From Candidatus Cloacimonadota bacterium (GTDB taxonomy: Bacteria > Cloacimonadota > Cloacimonadia > Cloacimonadales > Cloacimonadaceae): 64,000 bases of DNA. The notes under the pieces are model-generated. The model searched no databases. It had not been told where the DNA came from and saw only the letters and a program-made list of their open reading frames with translations. The stretch lies in NCBI GenBank assembly GCA_020532085.1, contig JAJBAV010000002.1:1-64000 (forward strand). Reading direction: 5' to 3'. The position numbers and the translations under genes were made by a program. Each line of letters opens with the position of its first letter. The stretch's first letter is position 1. Below are positions 26,810 to 36,607 of this stretch, piece after piece.

Positions 26810-29392
26810 TCAGGGCATCACGGCGCTCACTTTGTAGAAATATTGGCCGGGGGGATCGGTCTGGTCCCAGAATTTGTCCGCGGTCGAGGCCTGTTCCACG
26901 AAAGTGCCGTGGGGCGTGGCGCAGCGATAGATCTTGTAGGTGGCTTCGGCGAAGGGATAGCTCCACTCGAGGCGGACGGCGTTCGCGGGTGGTTCGATAT
27001 AGCTGAGAGTGAGCGCTGTGACCCCCGGGATGGGGTCGCCGTCCCAAAAGACGCGGTTCGAGAGGTCAAACTCGTGCAAGGCCCCGCCGAACTCACCGGA
27101 CCAGTTTTTGAAATAGGTGGAGCCGATGGGGGCCACGGTGCCCTTTTTAACGTTGTAGGTGGCGCCGCCGTTGTTGGCGGGGAAGACGGCACCGGTGACG
27201 ATGAACGACTGGCCGTTGCTCACGGTGAGGAGGGCGCTTCCGGTGGCGGGGATCCCCTCGCGGAAGACGCAGTAATCCAGGGCATGATCCACGTCCACGA
27301 CAGCCGTTCCGCGGATCGAGACCCCCGTGGTGTTCATGTATTCGAAGATGGTGTGTTCGGCGCTGATGAAGCCGCCGTCGTCGATCCAGAAATTGTAATA
27401 GCCGCTGTCGAGACGCGAGACCAGGACCGGCAGCTCAGCAGTTCCCAAAGCCAGCAGCTGGCCTCCGGCTTCGGCGAGGAACATTTTCGCCATGCCCATT
27501 TTCAGCTGGGAACCCGCTTCCAGGAGCAGGCGTCCGCTGCCCGAGACGGTGAGATTGCCGGAACAGAGGATGTGGTGGCCGTTGGTTTCCAGGGTGCCGC
27601 AGAGGATGTTGACGGGCGCGGCGTTCAAAGAGCTGAGGTTCCCGGCGAGGCTGACCTGGTTGGCCTCGGAAATCAGGAATCCGGCTTTGACGGTGACATC
27701 GTTCAAAGATAGGCTGGACCAGCGGTCCGGGGGTTCCTCCGGACGGGAGATCGCCTTGAGGACCTCGAGCTCCCAAAACCAGCTGGAGGCGGGGGAAACG
27801 ACGTTGTCATCGCCATCGCCGGTGAAACGGACCCGGCCCCCCGTGGGCTGGAAGTTTCCGCGCTGGTCCACCCAGCCGCCGTTGACTGAGATGGTTCCGC
27901 CGCTGAGGTTGAACACGCAGCTTGGGGCCCCGTCTGAGATCAAGACCCCGCTGTCGATGAACATCACGCCAGCAGACATGGTCAGTTGGGTGGCGCAAAG
28001 GTTGCCGAAGGTGAAAGGTCCCGTTCCGCCCTGAAAATCGACCAAAGCGTCGCCGGAGATGGTGAGGGAGCCCTCCAGGCCGAAGCTTTGGGCGGGATCC
28101 TGATGGATCTCGAGCTGGCCTCCGGAGACGTTTATGATCCCGTAGAGGGCGTCGTTGGCGAGGTCGAGGACATCAACGTTGCTGGCGTAGCCGCAGTTCA
28201 GGGTCCCTCCGGAGGCGTAGGACTGGATGCTGTAATCCTGGTCGGAATTGAAGCTGAGGGTTCCCGGCGCGGAGGGCGGGGCGTTGTCCACTTCGTTAAG
28301 GCTGGAAGAGGCGTTGAAGCTGACGTTGTTGCGGACGGTGAGGGTTCCCCAGATCCAGGTTTCGTCGTGGAAAACCAGGTTCCGGCCGGCGGCGGCAAAG
28401 TTGTCCAGAACGTTGTCAAAGCCTGTCTGGCCGAAGACCTCCTGGGTGACGCCGTTGCCGGTGAAGGAGATGGTGTCTCCATAATAATAGGCTTCCGGAC
28501 CCGCGTTGTTGCTGAAGTTTCCGGCCAGGGAGAGCAGGGGCGGGGCGTAGAATTCTCCGGACTGGAGGGTGAAGGAGCCGCGGAGGTCCAGGTTCGTGGT
28601 CTCGAGCGTGCCGTCGGGGCCTTTGTCCACGGTGAGGTTGTGCAGGTGGCTGGCGCCGCCCGTATCGGTGATGTAGTTGCCTTGAGCGCCGGTCATCACG
28701 AGGGTGCCGTGGTCGAAGGAACAGCTTCCGCCGGCTTCGATCTGGAGGTTGCCACCGCAGAAGGTGGAGCCGGAATAGCCGTGGTAGAAAGTATTTCCGG
28801 CAGCCACAAAGATACTGCCCGTAACGGTGACGGGGGCGGAGGAAGTGACTCCGAAAGTGAGGGAACTGGCGCTTTTTTGCAGGCTGAGTTGCCCGAAGCT
28901 GACCGGGCTTTGCACGGTGAAGGTGGAGGTGGAAACTCCCGAGACCAGCAAAGCGCCGGGGAAGTTTATCGCAGCCCCCGGATAAACCAGGAGATTCTTC
29001 TGTAGCTCGAGGGTGTTCGTGGCAGCCGACCTGAGCAGGGAGCCGTCGTAACACCTCATCTCCCAGACGTTCAGTCCGGAGCTTCCGGACAACGTGGTTT
29101 CGCCCCATTGGTAGAAGACGTCGGTGACCGTGAGGGTCCCGTTCAGGATGGACAGCGATGTTCCGGACCCCACGGTGAGAAACTGGCAGGCGGTGCTGTA
29201 GATCACCATCGGGAATCTGTCAACTCCGTCAGCGAGGATGATCGCGTGTTCGGACGGCAGAGGAACATGGCCGAGGGACCAGTTTTGCCAATGATTCCAA
29301 TACAGGTCCTCAGCGCCGGTCCAGGTATTGGTATCCTGGGCGGCCAAGAGGGCGGCAAAACAGAAAACCAGCAGCAGCAGGGCTTTCTTCAT
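26810..29392 (-). CDS. Secreted parallel beta-helix protein, paralogue 4
   Basis: An 860-residue protein with a signal peptide (MKKALLLLVFCFAALLAAQD). The GNW-type module is at about 23-60 (WTGAEDLYWNHWQNWSLGHVP). Beta-helix strands follow (for example GNLQIEAGGSCSFDHGTLVMTG, LHNLTVDKGPDGTLETTNLDLRGSF, FGLEGSLTISGDALVDFQGG). The linker is SNRVFWDGDPIPGVTAL and the C-terminal fibronectin-like domain ends QYFYKVSAVMP. It is the most diverged of the four, sharing architecture and the C-terminal domain but little of the central sequence. AAGGAG precedes the ATG. It is divergently arranged to the V-ATPase operon. Confidence 0.85.
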   Translation of the reverse strand: MKKALLLLVFCFAALLAAQDTNTWTGAEDLYWNHWQNWSLGHVPLPSEHAIILADGVDRFPMVIYSTACQFLTVGSGTSLSILNGTLTVTDVFYQWGETTLSGSSGLNVWEMRCYDGSLLRSAATNTLELQKNLLVYPGAAINFPGALLVSGVSTSTFTVQSPVSFGQLSLQKSASSLTFGVTSSAPVTVTGSIFVAAGNTFYHGYSGSTFCGGNLQIEAGGSCSFDHGTLVMTGAQGNYITDTGGASHLHNLTVDKGPDGTLETTNLDLRGSFTLQSGEFYAPPLLSLAGNFSNNAGPEAYYYGDTISFTGNGVTQEVFGQTGFDNVLDNFAAAGRNLVFHDETWIWGTLTVRNNVSFNASSSLNEVDNAPPSAPGTLSFNSDQDYSIQSYASGGTLNCGYASNVDVLDLANDALYGIINVSGGQLEIHQDPAQSFGLEGSLTISGDALVDFQGGTGPFTFGNLCATQLTMSAGVMFIDSGVLISDGAPSCVFNLSGGTISVNGGWVDQRGNFQPTGGRVRFTGDGDDNVVSPASSWFWELEVLKAISRPEEPPDRWSSLSLNDVTVKAGFLISEANQVSLAGNLSSLNAAPVNILCGTLETNGHHILCSGNLTVSGSGRLLLEAGSQLKMGMAKMFLAEAGGQLLALGTAELPVLVSRLDSGYYNFWIDDGGFISAEHTIFEYMNTTGVSIRGTAVVDVDHALDYCVFREGIPATGSALLTVSNGQSFIVTGAVFPANNGGATYNVKKGTVAPIGSTYFKNWSGEFGGALHEFDLSNRVFWDGDPIPGVTALTLSYIEPPANAVRLEWSYPFAEATYKIYRCATPHGTFVEQASTADKFWDQTDPPGQYFYKVSAVMP

Positions 29393-29463
29393 CAGAGACT
29401 CCTTTTAAGGCCCGGTTTGAAAATGTTTCCGGGCCGAACCGGATGAACTTTGCAACTTTGGTC

Positions 29464-29493
29464 AATATTCATGGTACGCGATTCATCTGTCAA
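29464..29493 (-). promoter_or_regulatory. Possible promoter of paralogue 4
   Basis: Minus-strand TTGACA (29493-29488), 18-base spacer, AATATT (29469-29464), 72 bases before the ATG. Confidence 0.45.
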
Positions 29494-29575
29494 TGATAAT
29501 CTGATGTGAATCAGGCGGGAACTGTGGAAAAAACACAACTCACCTGTTCCGACCAGAGGGTTCAGGCACTTTTCA

Positions 29576-29604
29576 TTGACAAAACCGGGCGGCCCAAAAA
29601 TGTG
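29576..29604 (+). promoter_or_regulatory. Probable promoter of the V-ATPase operon
   Basis: Perfect TTGACA at 29576-29581 followed at 17 bases by a weak AATGTG (29599-29604), 31 bases before the first ATG. The -10 is poor. Confidence 0.4.
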
Positions 29605-29635
29605 TGAACAAAGTCAAAAACTCACTGGAGAAATG

Positions 29636-30235
29636 ATGAGCGACCAGCTGCAAGACCTTTTACAGCGCGTGTATGACGAGGGCGTGAACAAGGCGAAAGC
29701 GGAGGCCGAGGCGATTTTGGACAAAGCGAAAGCCGAGGCGGAGGCGATCCTGCAAGATGCCAAGGCGGAAGCGGCCAAGACCGTTGCCGGCGCCCAAAAA
29801 GAGGCGGCGGACATCGCCAAAAACACCGATTCGGACCTCAAGATGGCCGCGCAAAACACCCTGAGCGCGGTGAAGCAAAAGCTCACGGAAGTGTTGCTGA
29901 GCGAGGCTTTCGACCCCAAACTGAAGGAAGCCGCGACGGACGCGGATTTCGTGAAGAAACTGATCCTGGAAATGGTGGCCGCCTGGAAGGAATCCGGCGG
30001 GACGGTGAGCATCAGCAAGAGCCTGGAAGGCAAGCTGGAGCAGCATTTCGCGCAGAGCCTGAGCGCCAGCGCGGGCCAGGGCCTGAAGGTGGAGTTTTCG
30101 CCCCAGATGAAGAACGGCTTTGCCATCTCGCCCGCGGGCAACGACTATAAACTCAGCTTCACCGACGAGGATTTCGCCAACCTCTTCAAATCCTACCTGA
30201 GACCCCGCAGCAGCAAGATCCTCTTCAAATCCTGA
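29636..30235 (+). CDS. atpE: V-type ATPase subunit E
   Basis: This 199-residue protein has the subunit E layout: a long N-terminal coiled coil of Ala/Lys/Glu heptads (KAKAEAEAILDKAKAEAEAILQDAKAEAAK, about 18-50) and a globular C-terminal domain. Subunit E forms the peripheral stalk holding the catalytic head. The frame opens earlier (29576), but GGAG at 29627-29630 and the family N-terminus favour the ATG at 29636. First gene of the seven-gene operon; the next gene starts 5 bases after the stop. Confidence 0.88.
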   Translation: MSDQLQDLLQRVYDEGVNKAKAEAEAILDKAKAEAEAILQDAKAEAAKTVAGAQKEAADIAKNTDSDLKMAAQNTLSAVKQKLTEVLLSEAFDPKLKEAATDADFVKKLILEMVAAWKESGGTVSISKSLEGKLEQHFAQSLSASAGQGLKVEFSPQMKNGFAISPAGNDYKLSFTDEDFANLFKSYLRPRSSKILFKS

Positions 30236-30240
30236 CACCC

Positions 30241-31125
30241 ATGCGCACCCAGTATTACTACTTCGTGACGGGTCTGCCGGCGCTGTCCATCGACGACAGC
30301 AAGAGCCAGCTGAGCACCGCGCAATTCCTCGCCGAGGCCAAAAACCATCTTACGGCGAAGGATTTCCGGCTGCTGCTGCTGCTTTGCCTGCCGGAGGACG
30401 CCGACGACCTGGCCCGGATCATGCATGGTAGCGAAAACGAGGGCCGGCCGGTGGGGGAAGGTTCCCGGGATTTCTGGAAGGGCTACCTGGAGCGGATGAA
30501 GGCCCGGGCGGCGGGTTCCAGCGAGGCGCTGCCCAAAGATTACAGGGTTTATCCGGAGTTCTGGCACGAGGCCGTCCTGGCGGCCTATTCCGCCGAGGAA
30601 ATGCCTCCCCAGTTGGACACCCGGCACAGGCTGCTGGCGGGTTCCTATGAATACTGCGCGGGGTTGGGCAACAAATTCCTCAGCCAGTGGTTCGAATTCA
30701 ACCGCGACCTGCAAAACATCCTCACCGCCATCAACGGTCGCGCCCACGAGGTGGATTATTCCCGCTGGCTGGTGGGAAGCGGCGAGCTGGTGGAAAAGCT
30801 GGCGAAAAGCAACGCCGCGGATTTTGGCCTCGGCAAGGGCCACGAGCTCTTCGAAAGCGTCCAGCGCGTCTGGGAGCAAAACAACATCCTCTACCGCGAA
30901 CGCGGCTACGACATCCTGCGCTGGAAATGGATCGAAAACCACAATTTCTTCAACTATTTCAACGCCGACCGCGTGCTGGGCTATTACGCCCAGCTGCGCA
31001 TCGTGGAACGCTGGCTGAACCTGGATCCCGGCTATGGCAGGGAAATGTTTCAGGATACGATGGACGCGCTGTCCGGCAGCTTCGTCTTTCCGGATATCTT
31101 CAAAGTAAAATCGATAAAATCATAG
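30241..31125 (+). CDS. DUF2764 family protein of the V-ATPase operon (candidate subunit C equivalent)
   Basis: A 294-residue soluble, helix-rich protein starting MRTQYYYFVTGLPALSIDD, the typical opening of DUF2764. The family is found almost only between V-ATPase subunits E and A in FCB-group bacteria and spirochaetes. No recognisable subunit C or F occurs in this operon. DUF2764 sits where subunit C does elsewhere, so it probably links the central rotor to the membrane ring. That role is inference from context. It has no catalytic motif. The stop is TAG; atpA begins 13 bases later. Confidence 0.85.
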   Translation: MRTQYYYFVTGLPALSIDDSKSQLSTAQFLAEAKNHLTAKDFRLLLLLCLPEDADDLARIMHGSENEGRPVGEGSRDFWKGYLERMKARAAGSSEALPKDYRVYPEFWHEAVLAAYSAEEMPPQLDTRHRLLAGSYEYCAGLGNKFLSQWFEFNRDLQNILTAINGRAHEVDYSRWLVGSGELVEKLAKSNAADFGLGKGHELFESVQRVWEQNNILYRERGYDILRWKWIENHNFFNYFNADRVLGYYAQLRIVERWLNLDPGYGREMFQDTMDALSGSFVFPDIFKVKSIKS

Positions 31126-31138
31126 AAGGTTAAAACGT

Positions 31139-32893
31139 ATGACCAAAGGCACCGTTAAAGGAATAATCAGCAACCTGGTTCAGGTGGAGGTGGACGGCCC
31201 GGTCTCCCAGAACGAGATCTGCTACATCGACCTGGAAGGCACGAAGCTGATGGCCGAAGTGATCAAGGTGACCGGCAAGATCGCCTACACGCAGGTGTTC
31301 GAGAGCACCCGCGGCCTGAGGCCTGGCTACCCGGTGGAATTTTCCGACCGCATGCTGGAAGTGAAGCTGGGGCCTGGCATGCTCTCCAAGAACTACGACG
31401 GCCTCCAGGACGACCTGAACAAGATGGAGGGCATGTTCCTCACCCGCGGCGAATACACCGATCCGCTGGACGAAGACAGCAGCTGGGAGTTCGAGCCGCT
31501 TGCCAAGGCAGGCGACGAGGTGATCCCCGGCGACTGGCTGGGCTCCGTTCAGGAAAACTGGATCAACCACAAGATCATGGTACCCTTCAAGCTGGAAGGC
31601 AAATTCCGGCTGAAAAGCGTGGCGGCGGCGGGCAAATACAAGCTCACCGACACCATCGCCGTGATCACCGACGCCGACGGGCAGGACCAGGAACTGAACA
31701 TGATCCAGTATTGGCCGGTGAAACTGCCCATCCGGGCCTATGAATCCAAGCCGCGGCCCTTCAAGATGATGGAAACCGGCGTGCGCACCATCGACACGCT
31801 CAACCCCATCGCCGAGGGCGGCACAGGCTTCACCCCGGGCCCCTTCGGAACCGGCAAGACCGTGCTCCAGCACAGCATTTCCCAAAACGCCGAGGCCGAC
31901 CTCATCATCGTGGCCGCCTGCGGCGAACGCGCCAACGAAGTGGTGGAGCTCTTCACCGAATTTCCCGAACTGGACGACCCCCGCACCGGCCGCAAGCTGA
32001 TGGAACGCACCATCATCATCTGCAACACCTCGAACATGCCGGTGGCGGCGCGCGAGGCCTCGGTTTACACCGCCATGTCCATCGCCGAATATTACCGCAG
32101 CATGGGCCTGAAAGTATTGCTGCTGGCGGACTCCACCTCCCGCTGGGCCCAAGCCCTGCGCGAGATGAGCAACCGCATGGAAGAACTTCCGGGCCCGGAC
32201 GCCTATCCCATGGACCTCCCGGCCATCATCTCGAACTTCTATTCCCGCGCGGGCTACGTCTATCTGAACAACGGCCAGGCCGGCTCCATCACCTTCATCG
32301 GGGCCGTGTCGCCCGCCGGCGGAAACCTCAAGGAACCCGTAACGGAATCCACCAAAAAGGCCGCCCGCTGCTTCTACTCCCTCTCCCAGGACCGCGCCGA
32401 CAGCAAACGCTACCCCGCCGTCGATCCCATCGATTCTTACTCCAAATACCTCGAATACGACGAGGTGATCGAATATCTGAACGCCAACATCGCGCCCGGC
32501 TGGGTGGAGAGCGTCACCAAGGCCAAGGACATCCTCCTGCGCGGCAAAGAGGCCAAAGACCAGATCAACATCCTGGGCGACGACGGCGTCCCCCTGGAGT
32601 ACCACGGCCGCTTCTGGAAAAGCGAGTTGGTGGACCGCATCATCCTGGTGCAGGACGGCTTCGACCCCGTGGACAAATCCACCCCCATCAAGCGCCAGGC
32701 CTATATGCTCAACCTCGTGCTCAAGACCTGCGACACCCCGCTGGCCTTCGACAACTATGAGGAACTCCAGCCCTATTACACCAAACTGATCAACGCCCTG
32801 CGGCAGATGAACTATCAGCCCTTTGAAAGCGATGATTTTAAGAGATACGAGTCCGAACTTCAGAAGATACTTGAGGAAAGGAGGGCTAAGTAA
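31139..32893 (+). CDS. atpA: V-type ATPase catalytic subunit A
   Basis: The 584-residue catalytic subunit has the P-loop GPFGTGKT at 234-241. The A-type insertion follows the N-terminal barrel (about 110-200; EFEPLAKAGDEVIPGDWLGSVQE). Other visible signatures are ACGERANEVVELFTEFPEL, NTSNMPVAAREASVYT and LADSTSRWAQALREMS. With subunit B it forms the A3B3 head that hydrolyses or makes ATP in the cytoplasm. Full length, no anomalies. Its TAA stop overlaps the ATG of atpB by one base. Confidence 0.98.
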   Translation: MTKGTVKGIISNLVQVEVDGPVSQNEICYIDLEGTKLMAEVIKVTGKIAYTQVFESTRGLRPGYPVEFSDRMLEVKLGPGMLSKNYDGLQDDLNKMEGMFLTRGEYTDPLDEDSSWEFEPLAKAGDEVIPGDWLGSVQENWINHKIMVPFKLEGKFRLKSVAAAGKYKLTDTIAVITDADGQDQELNMIQYWPVKLPIRAYESKPRPFKMMETGVRTIDTLNPIAEGGTGFTPGPFGTGKTVLQHSISQNAEADLIIVAACGERANEVVELFTEFPELDDPRTGRKLMERTIIICNTSNMPVAAREASVYTAMSIAEYYRSMGLKVLLLADSTSRWAQALREMSNRMEELPGPDAYPMDLPAIISNFYSRAGYVYLNNGQAGSITFIGAVSPAGGNLKEPVTESTKKAARCFYSLSQDRADSKRYPAVDPIDSYSKYLEYDEVIEYLNANIAPGWVESVTKAKDILLRGKEAKDQINILGDDGVPLEYHGRFWKSELVDRIILVQDGFDPVDKSTPIKRQAYMLNLVLKTCDTPLAFDNYEELQPYYTKLINALRQMNYQPFESDDFKRYESELQKILEERRAK

Positions 32894-34215
32894 TGGCCGG
32901 TACAGCATTTCATAAGATATATACCAAGCTCACCCAGATCACCAAGGCCACCTGCGCGGTCACCGCGACCGGCGTGGGCAATGAAGAACTGGCCACCGTC
33001 AGCGGCCGCCTGGCCCAGGTGGTGAAGATCATGGGCGAGACCGTGACGCTGCAGATCTTTTCCGGCACGGAAGGGATCGGCACGGACGCCGAAGTGGTCT
33101 TCTTCGGCCACCCGCCCCTGCTGAAAGTGGGCGAACAACTGGCCGGAAGGTTTTTCAACGCCTATGGCGACCCCATCGACGGCGGCCCCGCGATCGAGGG
33201 CGAGGCAGTGGAGATCGGCGGGCCCTCGGTGAATCCAGTCCGCCGCAAGGACCCTTCGGAACTGATCGCCACCGGCATCGCCGGGATCGACCTCAACAAC
33301 ACCCTCGTCACCGGGCAGAAGATCCCCTTCTTCGCCGATCCGGACCAGCCCTACAACCAGGTGATGGCCACAGTCGCCCTGCGCACCAAGGCCGACAAGA
33401 TCATCCTGGGCGGCATGGGCCTCTCCAACGACGATTTCCTCTATTACAAGAACACCTTTGAAAACGCCGGCGTGATCGACAAGATCATCTCCTTCGTGAA
33501 CACCACCGACGATCCGCCCGTGGAGCGGCTCTTGGTGCCGGACATGGCCCTGGCGGCGGCGGAATATTTCGCCATCCAGAAGAACGAATCCGTGCTGGTG
33601 CTGCTCACCGACCTCACGCTCTATTGCGACGCCCTGGCCATCGTGAGCAACCGCATGGACCAGATCCCCTCCAAGGATTCGATGCCGGGCTCGCTCTATT
33701 CGGACCTCGCCAAGATCTATGAAAAGGCCGTGCAGTTCCCCGCCGGCGGCTCCATCACCATCATCGCCGTGACCACCATCTCCGGCGGAGACATCACCCA
33801 CGCCATCCCGGACAACACCGGCTACATCACCGAAGGCCAGCTCTACCTGCGCCGCGACAGCGACATCGGCAAGGTGGTGATCGACCCCGCCAGAAGCCTT
33901 TCCCGCCTGAAAACCAAGGTGATGGGCAAACGCACCCGCGCCGACCACCCCCAGGTGATGAGCGCCTCCGTGCGCCTGAACGCCGACGCCACCAACGCCA
34001 AAACCAAGATGGAAAACGGCTTTGACCTCTCCGATTATGACCAGCGGACCATGGATTTCGCCCGCGACTATGCCATGCAGATCCTGGCCATCGACGTCAA
34101 CATCGACACCGATGAGATGCTGGACACCACCTGGGCCCTCTTCCGCAAATATTTCACCCGCGAAGAAGTGGCCATCAAAGACGAATTCATGCAACTCCAC
34201 TGGGACCAAGGATGA
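32893..34215 (+). CDS. atpB: V-type ATPase subunit B
   Basis: The 440-residue non-catalytic head subunit. It has the family features LAGRFFNAYGDPIDGGP, NPVRRKDPSELIATGIAGIDLNNTLVTGQKIPFF, VLVLLTDLTLYCDALAIVSNRMDQIPSKDSMPGSLYSDLAKIYEKA and DNTGYITEGQLYLRRD. The P-loop is absent, as expected for B. It overlaps atpA by one base and atpD by four bases (ATGA), showing translational coupling. Confidence 0.98.
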   Translation: MAGTAFHKIYTKLTQITKATCAVTATGVGNEELATVSGRLAQVVKIMGETVTLQIFSGTEGIGTDAEVVFFGHPPLLKVGEQLAGRFFNAYGDPIDGGPAIEGEAVEIGGPSVNPVRRKDPSELIATGIAGIDLNNTLVTGQKIPFFADPDQPYNQVMATVALRTKADKIILGGMGLSNDDFLYYKNTFENAGVIDKIISFVNTTDDPPVERLLVPDMALAAAEYFAIQKNESVLVLLTDLTLYCDALAIVSNRMDQIPSKDSMPGSLYSDLAKIYEKAVQFPAGGSITIIAVTTISGGDITHAIPDNTGYITEGQLYLRRDSDIGKVVIDPARSLSRLKTKVMGKRTRADHPQVMSASVRLNADATNAKTKMENGFDLSDYDQRTMDFARDYAMQILAIDVNIDTDEMLDTTWALFRKYFTREEVAIKDEFMQLHWDQG

Positions 34216-34805
34216 AGTTCCAATATAACAAGATCTCGCAGCTGATGCTGGAAAAACAGCTCAAGGTGAGGGCCAAGGCCCTGCCCACGCTGAAAAACAA
34301 GGAATCCGCCCTGCGCATGGAGGTGAAACGCGCCCGCGACAAAGCCCACGAACTGGATGAACGGATCCGGCGGGAAACCGCTGAACTGGACCAGTTCATG
34401 AAGCTCTGGGCAGAGTTCGACCCCACCCTGGTGCAGATCAAGCAAGTGGAGATCCTCACCCGCAACATCGCCGGAACGCAGGTTCCCGTGCTGGGCCGGA
34501 TCGATTTTGAGCTGAGGGATTACGACCTCTTCAGCGCGCCTTCCTGGTATCTGGACGGCATCGAAATGGTGAAGGGCCTGGCCACGCTGCAGGTGGAGCG
34601 GGACGTCTTCTGGCGCAAGATGCAGATCCTGGAATATGTGCGCAAGAAGACCACCCAAAAGGTGAATCTCTACGAAAAGGTGCAGATCCCGGCCTTCGAA
34701 GACGCCATCCTGAAGATCAAGCGCTTCCTGGAGGACGAGGAAAACCTCTCCAAGGCCGCGCAGAAGATCCTTAAGGGCCGCACCGCCAAGGAGGCCGTGG
34801 CATGA
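34212..34805 (+). CDS. atpD: V-type ATPase subunit D
   Basis: A 197-residue central-shaft subunit. It consists of two long coiled-coil helices, N-terminal (about 1-70; LMLEKQLKVRAKALPTLKNKESALRMEVK) and C-terminal (about 130-195; QKVNLYEKVQIPAFEDAILKIKRFLEDEE), around a short insert. It rotates inside the A3B3 head and couples it to the membrane ring. Both ends overlap neighbouring genes by four bases. Confidence 0.93.
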   Translation: MKFQYNKISQLMLEKQLKVRAKALPTLKNKESALRMEVKRARDKAHELDERIRRETAELDQFMKLWAEFDPTLVQIKQVEILTRNIAGTQVPVLGRIDFELRDYDLFSAPSWYLDGIEMVKGLATLQVERDVFWRKMQILEYVRKKTTQKVNLYEKVQIPAFEDAILKIKRFLEDEENLSKAAQKILKGRTAKEAVA

Positions 34806-36595
34806 TCGAGAAGATGCGCAAATACAGCTTCGTGCTCTATCACCGCGATTACGAGGCCTTCCTGGCCCAGCTGCAGAAACTGGGCGTGCTCCATCTGATC
34901 CGTAACACGGAAGCCAAGACCGAATCGCTGGTGAAGAACCTCGAACTGATCGGGGACTTCGCGGAAGCCACTTCATTTCTGCAGAAGCTGGCCTCGGAAG
35001 CGGAGAAAACCGCCACCGCCCTCACGCCCAAGATGCTGCTGAACAAGATCACGGAAGCCCGCGGGGAGAAAGACCGGCTGGGGAGGCAGGCCGAAACCCT
35101 GCGCAAGCAGATCCGCGAATTGGAGCCCTGGGGCCATTTCGACTATGAGCTGGAGAAAAAGCTGGAAGCCGATGGCATTCAGGTGGATTTCCACACTTGC
35201 CTCAAAAATCACTTTAAGTCACAGTGGGAAGAAGACTACGCCATCAAGAAGATAAGCGAAGTCAACGGCATCCTCTACTTCGTGGTTTTCCACACCGGGG
35301 AAAAGCCCGTTCTGGAGGCCGACAGTTTCACTTTCCACAAGCACACCATCCAGGAGCTGGAAGATCAGCTTAAGGGCGTGGAAAGCAGGATCGCCGACAT
35401 CGACGAGTATCTGCAAAACACGGCTCCCACGGCGATCGAGAGCTTCGCGGCGGAGATCGGCCGGCTCAGCGAGGCCTGCGAATATGAGGACGCCACCCTG
35501 CAGGGCCTCAGCGCGGCCGACGACCATGTCCGCGTGGTGGGCGGCTACATTCCCGAGCGGCTGGAGCCTGAATTGAAGGGCTTTCTGGAGCAGAACGGCA
35601 TCATCCACTTCGCCGCCGACGCCACCGTCGAGGACAATCCCCCCGTGAGCCTGCGCAACTGCTGGTTCGCCCGCCTCTTCGAGCCGATCAGCCGGATGTA
35701 CATGCTGCCGAACTACAACGAATTTGACCTCACACCCTTCTTCGCGCCCTTCTTCATGCTCTTCTTCGGCTTTTGCAACGCGGATATCGCCTATGGCGTG
35801 ATCTTCATCCTGCTTGCCCTATTCCTGCGCTTCAGGGCCAAAAACCCAGCCATGAAGAGCATGATGACCCTGGTGGCGCTCTTCGGCGCGGCCTCCATCG
35901 TGATGGGCTCCGTGTTTGGCTCGGTGCTGGGCTTTGACCTCAAAGAAACCTCCCTGGACAAGTTCGTGGTGGTCCGCAATTATGACCAGATCTTCAATTT
36001 TTCCCTGATCCTGGGCGCCATCCAGATCCTCTTCGGCACCCTCGTCAACGGGGTCAAGCTGTCCCGCCAGGGTGGCTTCAAATACTTCCTGGCACCCTTC
36101 GGCACCTTCCTTTTCCTGCTGGGGCTGATCATCCTCGGGGCGGGATTGCTGGATGCCGACATCTCGCGGGTCCAGCCCTATGTGAAATACCTGATCTGGG
36201 CAGGCCTGGCCTTGCTGCTGCTTTTCAACAACCCCGCCAAGAGCATCCTGAAGAACGTCCTGGGCGGGCTCTGGCTGCTTTACAACGTGGTCACCGGCTT
36301 TTTCGGAGACATCCTCTCCTACATCCGCCTCTTCGCCCTCGGCGTTTCCAGCGCCATTTTGGGCTTCGTGATCAACTCCATCGGCCAGCAGTTCCTCAGC
36401 ATCAAGATCCTGGGCCCCGTGATCTTCTTCCTCTTCATGGTGGCCGGCCACGGGCTCAACATCGCCCTCGGCGCTCTCAGCGGCTTCGTGCATCCCCTCC
36501 GCCTCACCTTTGTGGAATTTTACAAAAACGCCGGCTTCAATGGACCCGGCCTCGAATACAAACCCTTTGGCAAAACAAAAAAGATAAATACATAA
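34802..36595 (+). CDS. atpI: V-type ATPase subunit I (membrane stator, subunit a)
   Basis: A 597-residue protein with a soluble N-terminal half containing coiled coils (about 1-310), then six to eight transmembrane segments from FDLTPFFAPFFMLFFGFCNADIAYG on. The ion-path arginine is visible in GDILSYIRLFALGVSSA. Subunit I forms the half channels beside the K ring. It follows atpD with an ATGA overlap. The length is a little shorter than the usual 620-660. A 12-base gap with GGAGG leads to atpK. Confidence 0.96.
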   Translation: MIEKMRKYSFVLYHRDYEAFLAQLQKLGVLHLIRNTEAKTESLVKNLELIGDFAEATSFLQKLASEAEKTATALTPKMLLNKITEARGEKDRLGRQAETLRKQIRELEPWGHFDYELEKKLEADGIQVDFHTCLKNHFKSQWEEDYAIKKISEVNGILYFVVFHTGEKPVLEADSFTFHKHTIQELEDQLKGVESRIADIDEYLQNTAPTAIESFAAEIGRLSEACEYEDATLQGLSAADDHVRVVGGYIPERLEPELKGFLEQNGIIHFAADATVEDNPPVSLRNCWFARLFEPISRMYMLPNYNEFDLTPFFAPFFMLFFGFCNADIAYGVIFILLALFLRFRAKNPAMKSMMTLVALFGAASIVMGSVFGSVLGFDLKETSLDKFVVVRNYDQIFNFSLILGAIQILFGTLVNGVKLSRQGGFKYFLAPFGTFLFLLGLIILGAGLLDADISRVQPYVKYLIWAGLALLLLFNNPAKSILKNVLGGLWLLYNVVTGFFGDILSYIRLFALGVSSAILGFVINSIGQQFLSIKILGPVIFFLFMVAGHGLNIALGALSGFVHPLRLTFVEFYKNAGFNGPGLEYKPFGKTKKINT

Positions 36596-36607
36596 CCTGG
36601 AGGTTAC

